Source of the DNA: Rhizoctonia solani
Lineage: Eukaryota > Basidiomycota > Agaricomycetes > Cantharellales > Ceratobasidiaceae
Assembly: GCF_016906535.1 (NCBI RefSeq)
Contig: NC_057381.1
Coordinates: forward strand, 1,364,001-1,428,000
Length of the DNA: 64,000 bases
Direction: 5' to 3'
The position numbers and the translations under genes are program-made. Shown here one piece after another: positions 1 to 10,799 of the stretch. Within the stretch, counting starts at the first letter, position 1, and each line of letters opens with the position of its first letter. The notes beneath the pieces were generated by a model. The model saw nothing but the letters and a program-made list of their open reading frames with translations. It was not told the DNA's origin and ran no database searches.

Positions 1-1128
1 GTGGTTGGTTATGCTTATACCTATAGTATGAAAGTTAGTATTGAGTCTTAGTTACCTACTATAATTTATCTGGATTTGTTAGTAATTTATTTGACTGAGA
101 TCGCACTCAGTTAAGGTGTATATGCCGCTCTCAAGGCCTTAAACTCTCCCAACTGACTTACTCAAGAGGTTCAGGGTCGCCCTAGAGCCTTTCCTAGCTA
201 CCCAGTATCTGTTGGGACCTTGCTAGAGGCTATATGCGCCGAGATACCTTACAGGTTAAGTTCAGTGAGCTTAAGAGGCTAAGAAAGCGAAATAAGACAC
301 TCTAAACTAAGTTAAGAAGATCTAATAGATCTTCAAGTTCACACAAGGGGTAAGAATGGGATGAAAAGAAGGTTGTATTCAAAGGGTCTCCCTCAGGGGG
401 TTTATATACCCCTGAGGGAGAACAAATAACTATATACATGATGTACAAAAGAGGAAGTTACATGAGAGGTACAGTCTGAGCTATTTGATACATAAAGACC
501 AATTAGTCCCAATAAGTCCTAGTGGGATAGACTCAAGGTTATTTACAGAATGTTCTAGAGCATACATGACTAAATTACATTAGTGTGAATGCTAAAAATA
601 ACCTTGAGGCAAGGTAGGATCTCATAGAAAAAGCTAGAAACTTAAATGGTTAGTATCTCCATCAATTTGGCTCAGAACCAGACGATTCCTTTTTGGGAAC
701 TGAGATGCCGGAGCCTCCGACCTATTGGTATTTGTCCGCATAGTAATATGCCTATTTCCCGCCGAGATATCGGCGTCGGCGCGCCCCGCCGACCTTTGGC
801 GCTTATTTGCAATTACTAAGCGCCGGCGCTTGCATGCTTACTTGCACTTGTTCTATGGTCTGTAAGTACCGTTCCTACATATAAATGTATGATACAAAAA
901 ATGCTATAAATCATAGAAATAATATTATAATCATTCCGCATGATTAGATGTGTATATATGCAAGCGCAATGAGGAAATAAAGTATAAAAGGTCTTGTAGC
1001 ACCGTCAGTTTCCAAATATAGTAATGCCTATGCCCATATTTGGATAGAGCAAGTAAGATTACTACAGTTCGCACTATTCACTATTGGCAATTAGGGGCGC
1101 ATATGTCTAAATTAGTCATTCCATAACA
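1..1128 (-). repeat. LTR G, 3' LTR of G1, truncated by window start
   Basis: This is a direct repeat of 9528-10655. It ends at ...ccataaca (1128), which is the reverse complement of the TGTTATGG LTR start. It keeps CpG-rich stretches (around 765-800) that are decayed to TpG/CpA in the older copies at 42687 and 48045. Confidence 0.9.
388..420 (-). promoter_or_regulatory. TATA element inside a perfect 12-bp hairpin of LTR G
   Basis: The arms ctccctcagggg (388-399) and cccctgagggag (409-420) are exact inverted repeats around gtttatata. On the minus strand the loop reads TATATAAAC, a good TATA box for G1 transcription. The same structure is at 9915-9947 in the other LTR. Confidence 0.6.
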
Positions 1129-1143
1129 TATCCCCCCCAGTTT
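1129..1143 (-). other. Polypurine tract of G1
   Basis: On the minus strand this reads aaactgggggggata directly before the LTR start TGTTATGG. This is the usual plus-strand primer position of LTR retrotransposons. It fixes the orientation of G1. Confidence 0.75.
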
Positions 1144-1591
1144 GGACATATGTGCTTGTGTGAAGTAACTGGGTCACCATTCTGATTCTTAGGATGGGTC
1201 TTGATTCTCTCTTATAGCCATTCCAGGAGGCTAGCTGACCATCTTGCATAGTGGGAGCAGGCAGGAAAGACTTGTATTTCCCATGTCCTTATGTGGTCCT
1301 GTGTTGATATTCATGCATAAAGCTTCATAATGCCTTGCTAAGTAATGCTAGCATCATGAGTTTGGAAGGTGTGGAAAGTTGCACAGCAACTATGGATGCA
1401 TGCAACAAAAATGCAAAGCCTTGCAGAGTTTGAAAAGTAAGGTACAGGCCTTGCAGATTATTAAAAGGAGTATAGGTAAATTAAATGCTAGTAGAGTATT
1501 GGGGAGAGGCATGTTTAAGTATGTTACCAAGATATAGTAGCCAGGCCAGGTTTATTACACCAGTGTGGACACATCAAAAGTGTCAAGGAAC
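1144..1591. other. Non-coding 3' region of G1
   Basis: These are about 450 bases between the giant ORF and the polypurine tract. I see no ORF or strong repeat, and treat it as 3' untranslated region of the element. Confidence 0.5.
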
Positions 1592-4500
1592 TTAGAGTGG
1601 ATTATCTTTAATGGTTCCTTTGAGTGATTTTGATCTTAATCTTAAATCTGGTGCACTCTTGAGTTGTTTCTTTGGTTTGCTACTTAAGTCGCGTCCCAGC
1701 CATTGAATAGGGTGCTGGTAGGTGCATTTATCTCCTAGTTTCATGTATTCTTGTTCCCTTAACATTTCCGCTAAGCTCTTAGACCATTGATTGATCACTA
1801 GGTCTTGCTGATATCTATTAGGACGTCTTCTGAGTTTGTACAAAGGCGCTTTGATGATATCTGAACATGGAACATCTATTAAATTGATAATGGTACGTTG
1901 TCCTGACCAATATGTTAACTTGTCCAGAGGCTGTTGCATTTTCCCTGGATATAAGTGGTTACGCCTGTGAGTTGTTCCGTGTGACCTTGGGTTTGCCGGG
2001 CTGATATACGGTAGGTCTGCCTTTGACTGGAGACGTGTCTTGCGCAGAGGTGATTCCACTGCTTGATTCCGTCCCATAAATGCGCTGGTACCTGCTGATG
2101 CATTACAGTCCGTAGGGATTTCTTTCCTATCGCCTTTAGGTAGTTCCGCTACTGTTTCAGTCCTAGCTCCAGTTGCCCTGTTTCGTCTCAATATACACTT
2201 AAGTATTGTATCTACCGAGTGCCAAGAGTTTGGATGCTTGAGGCGATTCCCTTGCATGTTGACAGGCGCTTCCTGCTTGTTGTGCTGCACGTCCATTTGT
2301 GTCCTAGTATCATTTACAAGTACTTGTAATCTTTCAGTGCAACTAAGGTTGTTCTGAGCAGAGTTATTCAATAATATGCTTCCGCTAGTTTGGCTGGTTG
2401 TATACTGCGTTGTTGGTCCTTGCATATAACTACGTCGCTTCTTTTGTATATGTTTGAACGCTCTTGCCGTTTCATGATAGCTGTCTACAGTAGCTGTACT
2501 AGCTTTGGTGCAATCAATTGGCTTAGTTGCTTTAATCTGTGTAGTTAAATGCGATTCCTTTGTCCAAGCATGAGCAATGTGCTTTGCGGCGATATACTTG
2601 GCTGTCTTTTGAGTGTTCTCTGACCAGTGATGATAGTTCTGGGATTTTTTGGCTCTCAAACTCTTAAGTCTTTCTGGTTGTTGCTTAAGACTTCGCTTTT
2701 CTAATCCAATTTTTTCTGTGTCGAATTTTCTATCCCTTGTATCCCCCCCAGGCACGTTGTCTCTTTGCTTGGACGTGGAAAGGACTGAATTCAGAAGGAA
2801 GTGTTGATTCCCCTCGAACCACCTAAACCTTTGAAAACTTGCCGGGCAATATTTCCCTGTCCTATACTCTGTTTGTCTTGGTTTGTTCGTGTGCGTACTA
2901 GCAGGCAACGTTTGCGGTGTTAATAGCTCATTCAATCGCTCATTCAGTTTAGCTAATTCTATTGTTAATCGCTCCTGGCTGGACTTCCAGTCCAAACTCT
3001 GTCGACTACTAACGTCTTCTTCGATTGACTTTCTAGCTGGTATTGGCTCGGGAGTGCATGGGCGCACTAACGCTGTGAAGGATCGAAGGGTTTGGTAGGA
3101 GTCTTGAGTAGAGGCTTTTTCGTTGATTTCAGACTCGTTGTCACTCGTATTCTCGTTGTCGCTTAACTCTTTGTAATCCCCTTGACTGGAGCGATTCGTC
3201 TTGACGTTGGAATCCGGTTGAATTTCGATATTTTTCAGAATTTCTTTTATTTCGTCGAGCTGCTTCTGTATGTCCTGAGATATATTATTATCATGTCTCA
3301 GCAAGCGGTCTTCATGCCATGCAACTTTGTCCAAGAAGTCGTCCCATGTAGTTCCTACAGATGTATCTATATACAATGACCAATGTTCAGGAGCGCTGTT
3401 CATGATCTCCGTAATTAGTTCAGATTCGGTCCAATCGCTAAATAGAGTAAGCGTTTCGGCCTTCCGAACAATGTAGTCTACCGGTGTTTCATACGGGTTA
3501 TCTCTGTCTCTGAATCCGGCTTGAAGAGCTTCGGCCTTATTTCTGTCTATCAGCAATCGATTCATGAAGTGTATTGTTATTGCGCGTCTCAAACTTGGCC
3601 AATCGGCGGTGATGATTCGTCGATAAGTCTTATCTAGTGCATTAAACCATCTTAGCGCTCGACCCGTGAGTCTCGATGGCACTTGTCGTCCTAACTGTAT
3701 GCGTGCATAGATACCGTATTCAGCTAAATTATTGATGGATATGATCCATCTGGGTAATTCGCTGGTATTGCCATTCCATTCTGGAATGTTATCCGGCTCA
3801 AGTTTAGGATCAAAGTGCACGGGCTTAGGTCTGAAAGATCGTGCGCGTATAGGATTCCTTATAGGTACGTCACTATACTCATCTCCTGATTCGTCAGGTG
3901 GATCCGGAGGATCGTTCCTTGTCCTTTGTTGAGGATGTTGGTCTTCGTTGGAGCTCTGATTTGATTCATGGGCACAAGGCGAGTCTCCTCGGTCGCATTT
4001 ATGACTATATTGACTGCTAACGGAAGCTTGCGACGTTTCATCCTGAGACGATTCGCTGAATCTGCGCGAGCTGGCTAATCGGCTCCTTACGTGAGTAGGT
4101 AATGTATTCCTATTTCGTCGTGCCTTAGACGCGGTTGAACTACTGACTCTATTCGACCTTAAATTCTTTGCAGTGCCGAATGCTTGGTTAGTACTTCGTC
4201 TTGAGCTGGACCTTACAGGCGATCGAGACAGCCGTGATGTTCGTGCTGCGGCGCTCCTAACTGTAAAGGTAAAGTTGTCTTGGTACGACGGACCGGTTAT
4301 ATGCTGCAGTGCCTGTTCCTCCGCTGTGCCAGATGCTTGTGTATTTAGTGAGCTAATACAAAGATTAATATCTGGTTCGTCGGGCTCGATAGCTTCCGGC
4401 TTGTAAGTCGAGTGTTTACGTTCCGCTTCCTGATTGTACTTGTACGAGAGGGTTGTCGATATATCCAACTGATCTTCTAAAAGTTCGTATTGGTATAGAT

Positions 4501-7500
4501 GCTCTCTCATTGGTGTCGAAGCTAACGTGTCGTTGTTACTCCTGTCTCCTGGATTGGATACTTCACTTGTAACCAAACCATATGGCGTAAGCTTATCAGG
4601 CGGTAGCAAGTATTCATGATCGGTCGGCTTGGTGAACGAATGCGTTATCGAGCTTGACATCCCTGATATAAGTGTCGAAGGTAGTTCGGGGTCTTGCGAC
4701 ATAGGAGTTTCGACTCTTACATCCGATATTGTTAAGCCGTTTGGACTCTTTGTATTAATTACCGGCGACCGGAGTCCTTCGTCAGTAGATATTGATGAAT
4801 GAATACTTATTTGATCGATATTATCACCTCTGCTTGGTGTAGTCGGCTCTTCTGGTACTAGACAATTAATTCCAATATCTGAAACTAACTCTGCTTGACT
4901 AATAACTGGTTCGTCATTAGCTGATTTCTCAGGTAATACGATTCGGAGCTCAGTGTTAACGGCGCTTGACTCGGCGCTTGACTCGGCGCTTATGCATAGG
5001 GCCATAGGCTGGTAGTCGGGACTTAGGTTTCTAATTTCCGACGGCGCTAGAGATTCAAATGCGGCGTTCGCAGCAACGCTAATGCTCGGGACTAATACTA
5101 CCGATGTACCCGATGAGTCGTATTCATGCAACGCGTTAGAGTATTCTGTGTTCACAAGTATAATAGGTAAGCTCCTATGGGCACTGTCTGGTTCTTCACT
5201 GATATGTACTAGCGTCTGCTCGCTAATCCAATTCCTTAGCTGCTCGGAGTGCAAACCAACATGTTCATTTCGTAACTCAGAGCTGATACACTGGGTATCG
5301 AAGCTTGGCGTAAGTGTCTTATGTTTCATTTCATAATGCGAGCTTTCCGGAGGCTCGTTCGAGTCTTGCGTCGGTAGTTCGTGATCGATTGTACTTACAG
5401 ACGATGCCGATGAATCAATTGAACTAATAGTCACGCTTCCTTCTCCACTATTGATTGAAACGTCCTTGAATATACTAGTGTTAGTGGTAGCATAGTCGGC
5501 TGCACTTATTTCAGTCGATTCAGAGCCGCGAATTGTTTCAGACAATGCTGAGTAAGGATCACGTGACGGTGTCGCTTGTAGCGCGCTCTGAATAGTGTCG
5601 TTCTTGCCCATGTCAATTTTATCCACCAATAAAGATTGTTTGCTTGCTTCAGACTCAAAGATCCTTACGGATGATTGCGCTGGTAGTAATAGATCATTGA
5701 CAAGTCTAGTCGTGTGACTGTTGTTACACAGAGACGAAGATTCCGAACTCTTCATTGACGCGCTAAGCTTAGTCATTCGCTGGGCCGACTTGCTTGATTT
5801 ATCAGGCAATATCGTCGATATTGGATGCTCCGGACCGGGCGGTCTTGTCGAGTCTAAAGCTGAATGGCGTTCAATCTCAATAACCGCTGAGTCAGCTGTA
5901 GATGTATGCGAGACGGTAGGTTCTGCGTATATATCCATTATTTGCTGAATTTCACGGATAGTTTCAACTAGCCAGTCCTTCATATCCGGCGATAAATCGA
6001 CTTCCAGCGGTTGAAAATCTGGAAAATTTCCCAATGTTTCGCTGCAAACACCCGTTAGCGTCTCACCATGTTCTTGCTGACTAAGTGGTTTGTTTGGCGC
6101 GTTAGTCAATAGGTCTTGATTTAAGCATGGCTTAGATTGCGACTGTCTAGGTAAGCGACTAGATAAATCTTGTTCCTTTGTTTGCCTAATACTGCTTGAG
6201 GTGTGTACCACATTGTTATGCGAAGCGTCGATTGCTTGTTTGGTTATCATGGATGAAAATGGATCAGTTGCATTGTGGAATTCGTCTGGTGAATGACTAG
6301 CTTGAGAAATTGATAATCCGCTAATTGTCCTAGGAGCTGCTTCCTTATAGGTTAAATCATTACTTATAGTCCGCTTAGCATGTGTATTAGATATGTGAGT
6401 ATCTATACTAGTAGGACCATGACTAGTAAGGTTAGACGGCGTTCCTGTATGCTTAATGATTCCATTTGCGCTACTAGTTGTAACCAATACATGCAAAGGA
6501 CTAAGGTTACCAAAAGAGTGATGACTGTTTATGTGTACCGGATCACACAATGCTTCATCTGGCAGTGGTGTAGTACTTCTGAACTGGTCGCGCATCATCC
6601 GGATTGACTCATTGTCTGGTTGCTTAACAGGTTTGGCTAAGCTCTCCTTTCTTGATGTAATACCATTGCGTTTTTTGATTGTAACTAAAGGCTGAGCTAT
6701 CTTGTTGACCCATAGATCGCTTAGCTGTTCATTAGATGCAATACCCTTTACGGCTTCTACTGGTATCTCATCAACAATGGGTATCGATTTGTCAACCGAC
6801 TTCCAGACGGGCAATGCTGGGCTATTGCCACACTCTAGAGTAAACGTAGGTGTCGATACGGATACTACTTCCAAGTCGAGAGGGGTGGACGGCTGAGAAT
6901 CGTTGAGTGATGAGTAGGAGCTTGAGCTCATCGTCATATGATTAGGCTGAGTACCCTTAACCGTTTCAAGGTTGCTAATGGTACTTCCTGCTGACGCATA
7001 CATGTACTCAATGCTTGCTCTAGGACTTGTATGCCGATTTAGATGTCCCATTGGTTCTGAATGGGGCAGTCGAAGCTTAGCTGATGACTGAAACACTTTG
7101 GTCACTCTGTAATCATCATCGCATGTAGATGACATGGTAGGCGATTCGATTAGTGTTGTTTGAGTCGGCAACTTATCATGTGATAACTCATGTTGGTTCT
7201 TAGCCTCGTTAGGTAACAAGTCCGGTTGGCAATTCGAATTTATTCGTGAGTTATGCTTACGTGGATCACCTTGTGGATGATTCGTTGCAGGTAAATGATT
7301 AGTTGATGACTTATGAGGCAAGTCTTGAACTGTTATAGACTTAGTAAGTATGTTGTGCAACCTTTGGATTGATCGTTCCATTTGATCCCTAAAGCTAACA
7401 GCAGCTACTTCGAACGCGCATGCGTCGAACAAGCATTCGGAAGCCGGCCATTCTGGTGTAGGAAGTAGTAAGTCAAATTCATTTGATTGCCGAATGGTCT

Positions 7501-9244
7501 TAGCAACTAGACTATTATAGGCAATGTGAAGTTCGCCATATTCAGGCCAGTCCTGCATGTCTTGGGCAGGAATTAACTTATTAGTGATAAGGCAGGTCGG
7601 TCTGAATGTAGTAACTATGTCTAGTAACTCAAATAAATGCGTGGCCCATGTTTCACATGATTGGTCCGGAGTGTAACTGTCTTGCTGAGTCGGCATGGGT
7701 AGATTATATAAGTTGCGTGCTAACCGCCGAAGTGTTCTTCTGGCTCGGCTAATTTCCGGGTCCAATCGGGTCTCAGAGATAAGTCCGGCACTAGCAGGCT
7801 GAAACGAGTAGTCTGCTATTTCCTTATCTGTAATTGCGTACGCGGGGGTATCAGGCAAATACGGTAAGTACTTCCTTAGTTCTGGACTGCTAGTTGCCAA
7901 TGAACTACGGCTATCGTGCAGTGCAACCTGTTCTGGCGAGTGTTGGGAGCTAGTAGTCTCCTCGTGCTGCCATGTTCTAGGCTGTACCGGCCATTCGTCT
8001 AGCTGTACTGCAACTGTTGGTGTGTACTTGCTTAAATCCAAACTCTCTGCAACTGATTCGTAGCGGGGGTTGTATGATATAGCTTGGTCTGGCGAGCATT
8101 GGGAGCTAACCGTTGCCTGACCTCGTCGAGTCTTAGTCTTAGTGTGCCATTCCTCTGGCTGTCTTACCGTTGCGGGTAAGTACTTAGACTCTGTATCAGG
8201 TTCGAAGCTTAGTTGACTGCCTGAGGCTTTGCAGCCGTTGTCCCTGTTGTTGACCAGGTAGTTATCCCGCATTGTATCATAGCTGATGCTATGATTCAAA
8301 GGATCGACTGGATCCTCACTGTTGTGGTCGATCAAGCTGTACGGCGGATTGCTTAGGGCGTACGATGGGTCACTTGCAGTATACGATGGGTCGCGTGGGA
8401 TGCACGGCGACGTTCTCTCAGTTGACGGTGAGTAAATATTGTTCGGCAATGATCGTTTAGAGCTTAATTGTTGATATGAACGTTTGTGACGGTCGTCCAT
8501 ATAGTTTTCAACGCATTCATGCTGCGCCGTAGCCGTGCGGGCCTCATGAGTCGATGGAGTCGATGAGATAGCTTCCTTGCGACGATGGTTTGGGTCGAAA
8601 GGTGCGTCGCGCTCTCTGTACCGTTCCTTAGATGTATGTATGCTACCATCCTGTGCTCGACGAAATATATCCTTGTTAACCGCTACTACGTTGTGCGTAT
8701 CCGAGACCGTGAGGCTGTTGTTCTCGTGCTGGGAGCGTTCGTTACTAATGCTCCGGCATTGAGAGCTCTGTTGGGAGCGTCGGCTTGAGTTAGACGTAGT
8801 CTCAGTGTTGTTCGCATGATTATTATTCGTATCTAAGTACATCCTAAGAGCAGCATCTAAGTGTATACAATCGTCGTTCACGTCTGATGAGTAGCGCGAT
8901 TGGGGTCTTGGTATAGGGAGCGTAGTCGACCGGGGCTGAGCTGTTGAGGAAGTGGAAGGGGTAGCCTTGGAGTAATTGGTCATCCAACCATGTTTGCGAG
9001 CGTCTTGATGGGTTCTTGGCGACGAAGTTGTTGTGTCGGGCGACCTGGCAGCATTGGTACTGTTGCTGAGGTCGATGGAGTGATTAGGAGAGGTAAGAGG
9101 GTGTCGAGCGGTGGGCTGAAGGGTATCCAAGGCAGTGCTTGTTGACGGCACATGTTTGGACGTTGAAGAGCAATGTTCCCTTGTTGTCCAAAGCCCTAAT
9201 TCAGATCTAGACAATCTGTGCAAGTGTTCTGGAGGTTTCCACAT
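1592..9244 (-). CDS. Giant gag-like polyprotein of G1 (2550 aa)
   Basis: This is one uninterrupted ORF filling nearly the whole interior of G1, starting about 105 bp after the 5' LTR. Roughly the first 1800 residues are polar, Ser/Thr/Pro-rich and of low complexity, with short local repeats such as DPSYTASDPSYALS. A compact segment at about residues 1805-1975 (PEWNGN..., then WFNALDKTYR, IDRNKAEALQAGFRDR, WDDFLDKVAWHEDRL) has the helical pattern and spacing of Ty3/gypsy gag capsid domains. The last 500 residues are basic. I see no CCHC knuckle, no DSG/DTG protease site, no YxDD and no DDE motif. No close family is recognised. A frame open over 7.6 kb in a TE argues for recent activity and probably for selection on the protein. 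Confidence 0.7.
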   Translation of the reverse strand: MWKPPEHLHRLSRSELGLWTTREHCSSTSKHVPSTSTALDTLQPTARHPLTSPNHSIDLSNSTNAARSPDTTTSSPRTHQDARKHGWMTNYSKATPSTSSTAQPRSTTLPIPRPQSRYSSDVNDDCIHLDAALRMYLDTNNNHANNTETTSNSSRRSQQSSQCRSISNERSQHENNSLTVSDTHNVVAVNKDIFRRAQDGSIHTSKERYRERDAPFDPNHRRKEAISSTPSTHEARTATAQHECVENYMDDRHKRSYQQLSSKRSLPNNIYSPSTERTSPCIPRDPSYTASDPSYALSNPPYSLIDHNSEDPVDPLNHSISYDTMRDNYLVNNRDNGCKASGSQLSFEPDTESKYLPATVRQPEEWHTKTKTRRGQATVSSQCSPDQAISYNPRYESVAESLDLSKYTPTVAVQLDEWPVQPRTWQHEETTSSQHSPEQVALHDSRSSLATSSPELRKYLPYLPDTPAYAITDKEIADYSFQPASAGLISETRLDPEISRARRTLRRLARNLYNLPMPTQQDSYTPDQSCETWATHLFELLDIVTTFRPTCLITNKLIPAQDMQDWPEYGELHIAYNSLVAKTIRQSNEFDLLLPTPEWPASECLFDACAFEVAAVSFRDQMERSIQRLHNILTKSITVQDLPHKSSTNHLPATNHPQGDPRKHNSRINSNCQPDLLPNEAKNQHELSHDKLPTQTTLIESPTMSSTCDDDYRVTKVFQSSAKLRLPHSEPMGHLNRHTSPRASIEYMYASAGSTISNLETVKGTQPNHMTMSSSSYSSLNDSQPSTPLDLEVVSVSTPTFTLECGNSPALPVWKSVDKSIPIVDEIPVEAVKGIASNEQLSDLWVNKIAQPLVTIKKRNGITSRKESLAKPVKQPDNESIRMMRDQFRSTTPLPDEALCDPVHINSHHSFGNLSPLHVLVTTSSANGIIKHTGTPSNLTSHGPTSIDTHISNTHAKRTISNDLTYKEAAPRTISGLSISQASHSPDEFHNATDPFSSMITKQAIDASHNNVVHTSSSIRQTKEQDLSSRLPRQSQSKPCLNQDLLTNAPNKPLSQQEHGETLTGVCSETLGNFPDFQPLEVDLSPDMKDWLVETIREIQQIMDIYAEPTVSHTSTADSAVIEIERHSALDSTRPPGPEHPISTILPDKSSKSAQRMTKLSASMKSSESSSLCNNSHTTRLVNDLLLPAQSSVRIFESEASKQSLLVDKIDMGKNDTIQSALQATPSRDPYSALSETIRGSESTEISAADYATTNTSIFKDVSINSGEGSVTISSIDSSASSVSTIDHELPTQDSNEPPESSHYEMKHKTLTPSFDTQCISSELRNEHVGLHSEQLRNWISEQTLVHISEEPDSAHRSLPIILVNTEYSNALHEYDSSGTSVVLVPSISVAANAAFESLAPSEIRNLSPDYQPMALCISAESSAESSAVNTELRIVLPEKSANDEPVISQAELVSDIGINCLVPEEPTTPSRGDNIDQISIHSSISTDEGLRSPVINTKSPNGLTISDVRVETPMSQDPELPSTLISGMSSSITHSFTKPTDHEYLLPPDKLTPYGLVTSEVSNPGDRSNNDTLASTPMREHLYQYELLEDQLDISTTLSYKYNQEAERKHSTYKPEAIEPDEPDINLCISSLNTQASGTAEEQALQHITGPSYQDNFTFTVRSAAARTSRLSRSPVRSSSRRSTNQAFGTAKNLRSNRVSSSTASKARRNRNTLPTHVRSRLASSRRFSESSQDETSQASVSSQYSHKCDRGDSPCAHESNQSSNEDQHPQQRTRNDPPDPPDESGDEYSDVPIRNPIRARSFRPKPVHFDPKLEPDNIPEWNGNTSELPRWIISINNLAEYGIYARIQLGRQVPSRLTGRALRWFNALDKTYRRIITADWPSLRRAITIHFMNRLLIDRNKAEALQAGFRDRDNPYETPVDYIVRKAETLTLFSDWTESELITEIMNSAPEHWSLYIDTSVGTTWDDFLDKVAWHEDRLLRHDNNISQDIQKQLDEIKEILKNIEIQPDSNVKTNRSSQGDYKELSDNENTSDNESEINEKASTQDSYQTLRSFTALVRPCTPEPIPARKSIEEDVSSRQSLDWKSSQERLTIELAKLNERLNELLTPQTLPASTHTNKPRQTEYRTGKYCPASFQRFRWFEGNQHFLLNSVLSTSKQRDNVPGGDTRDRKFDTEKIGLEKRSLKQQPERLKSLRAKKSQNYHHWSENTQKTAKYIAAKHIAHAWTKESHLTTQIKATKPIDCTKASTATVDSYHETARAFKHIQKKRRSYMQGPTTQYTTSQTSGSILLNNSAQNNLSCTERLQVLVNDTRTQMDVQHNKQEAPVNMQGNRLKHPNSWHSVDTILKCILRRNRATGARTETVAELPKGDRKEIPTDCNASAGTSAFMGRNQAVESPLRKTRLQSKADLPYISPANPRSHGTTHRRNHLYPGKMQQPLDKLTYWSGQRTIINLIDVPCSDIIKAPLYKLRRRPNRYQQDLVINQWSKSLAEMLREQEYMKLGDKCTYQHPIQWLGRDLSSKPKKQLKSAPDLRLRSKSLKGTIKDNPL

Positions 9245-9335
9245 GCAGTGTTAGTACAACTATAGTAGTAAGACTAAGTACAAGTATTAAGAGACTACAG
9301 GTAAGAATTAAAGATGTAACCAATGCGATGCCCTG

Positions 9336-9348
9336 CGGTGGTCACCAA
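9336..9348 (-). other. Primer-binding site candidate of G1
   Basis: On the minus strand the first bases after the 5' LTR are TTGGTGACCACCG. The TGG one base in from the LTR is the classic layout for a tRNA 3'-CCA primer. Unlike the gypsy elements in this window, I find no complement near the LTR G TATA box, so G1 is probably tRNA-primed. The tRNA species is not identified. Confidence 0.5.
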
Positions 9349-10655
9349 TGTTATAGAGTAGGGTTTTAGGGACTAAGTAATTAAGTACAAAATATAATAA
9401 AGTGATTAATAGATCAGTTATCTATGGATATAAAAGGCAATAGACTAGCTATATAAGGGTAAATTAGGTTAGTAATCAGGGTGATCCCTACACTTAACAA
9501 GTAATCAAACGATTACTGCAGATGCAGGTGGTTGGTTATGCTTATACCTATAGTATGAAAGTTAGTATTGAGTCTTAGTTACCTACTATAATTTATCTGG
9601 ATTTGTTAGTAATTTATTTGACTGAGATCGCACTCAGTTAAGGTGTATATGCCGCTCTCAAGGCCTTAAACTCTCCCAACTGACTTACTCAAGAGGTTCA
9701 GGGTCGCCCTAGAGCCTTTCCTAGCTACCCAGTATCTGTTGGGACCTTGCTAGAGGCTATATGCGCCGAGATACCTTACAGGTTAAGTTCAGTGAGCTTA
9801 AGAGGCTAAGAAAGCGAAATAAGACACTCTAAACTAAGTTAAGAAGATCTAATAGATCTTCAAGTTCACACAAGGGGTAAGAATGGGATGAAAAGAAGGT
9901 TGTATTCAAAGGGTCTCCCTCAGGGGGTTTATATACCCCTGAGGGAGAACAAATAACTATATACATGATGTACAAAAGAGGAAGTTACATGAGAGGTACA
10001 GTCTGAGCTATTTGATACATAAAGACCAATTAGTCCCAATAAGTCCTAGTGGGATAGACTCAAGGTTATTTACAGAATGTTCTAGAGCATACATGACTAA
10101 ATTACATTAGTGTGAATGCTAAAAATAACCTTGAGGCAAGGTAGGATCTCATAGAAAAAGCTAGAAACTTAAATGGTTAGTATCTCCATCAATTTGGCTC
10201 AGAACCAGACGATTCCTTTTTGGGAACTGAGATGCCGGAGCCTCCGACCTATTGGTATTTGTCCGCATAGTAATATGCCTATTTCCCGCCGAGATATCGG
10301 CGTCGGCGCGCCCCGCCGACCTTTGGCGCTTATTTGCAATTACTAAGCGCCGGCGCTTGCATGCTTACTTGCACTTGTTCTATGGTCTGTAAGTACCGTT
10401 CCTACATATAAATGTATGATACAAAAAATGCTATAAATCATAGAAATAATATTATAATCATTCCGCATGATTAGATGTGTATATATGCAAGCGCAATGAG
10501 GAAATAAAGTATAAAAGGTCTTGTAGCACCGTCAGTTTCCAAATATAGTAATGCCTATGCCCATATTTGGATAGAGCAAGTAAGATTACTACAGTTCGCA
10601 CTATTCACTATTGGCAATTAGGGGCGCATATGTCTAAATTAGTCATTCCATAACA
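9349..10655 (-). repeat. LTR G, 5' LTR of G1 (1307 bp)
   Basis: It begins tgttatagag and ends ccataaca in plus orientation, so it reads TGTTATGG...CTCTATAACA on the element strand. The length equals that of the solo copy at 42687-43993 (1307 bp). The base after it, 10656, is inside a family D LTR, which places G1 as the younger insertion. Confidence 0.9.
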
Positions 10656-10799
10656 GTGAGTCAATTACAATTTCACATCATATATCAAATATGTCACGTG
10701 ATCTTGATGAGTCATAAATATATACCAAAAAAGGAAACTATCTCGGAAAAAAGGTAGAAAATAGTATAAAATCATGTCATGCCAATGGAGGTCATGACA
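10656..10799 (-). repeat. Partial LTR D, interrupted by G1
   Basis: This is the reverse complement of the first ~145 bp of the D LTRs at 33630 and 39882 (TGTCATGACC..., then the shared tract with ctattttctacc and gatcacgtgacatatttg). Its end at 10799 abuts integrase coding sequence of C1. It reads as a solo or full D element inserted in C1 and then split by G1. The rest of the LTR should lie left of the window. Confidence 0.75.

Larger units (their letters stand above)
1..10655 (-). mobile_element. G1: recent LTR element with one giant gag-like ORF
   Basis: The element runs on the minus strand. Its 5' LTR lies at 9349-10655 and its 3' LTR ends at 1128 and is cut by the window start. The LTR has TGTTAT...ATAACA ends. 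The two LTRs align at a constant offset of 9527 with no indel over the 1128 bp available, and I saw no substitution in the blocks I compared, so the insertion is recent. A purine tract precedes the 3' LTR. The interior holds a single 2550-codon ORF with a gag-like segment and no protease, reverse transcriptase, RNase H or integrase, so mobility must depend on another element. It sits inside an LTR of family D, whose remnant starts at 10656. Confidence 0.85.
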
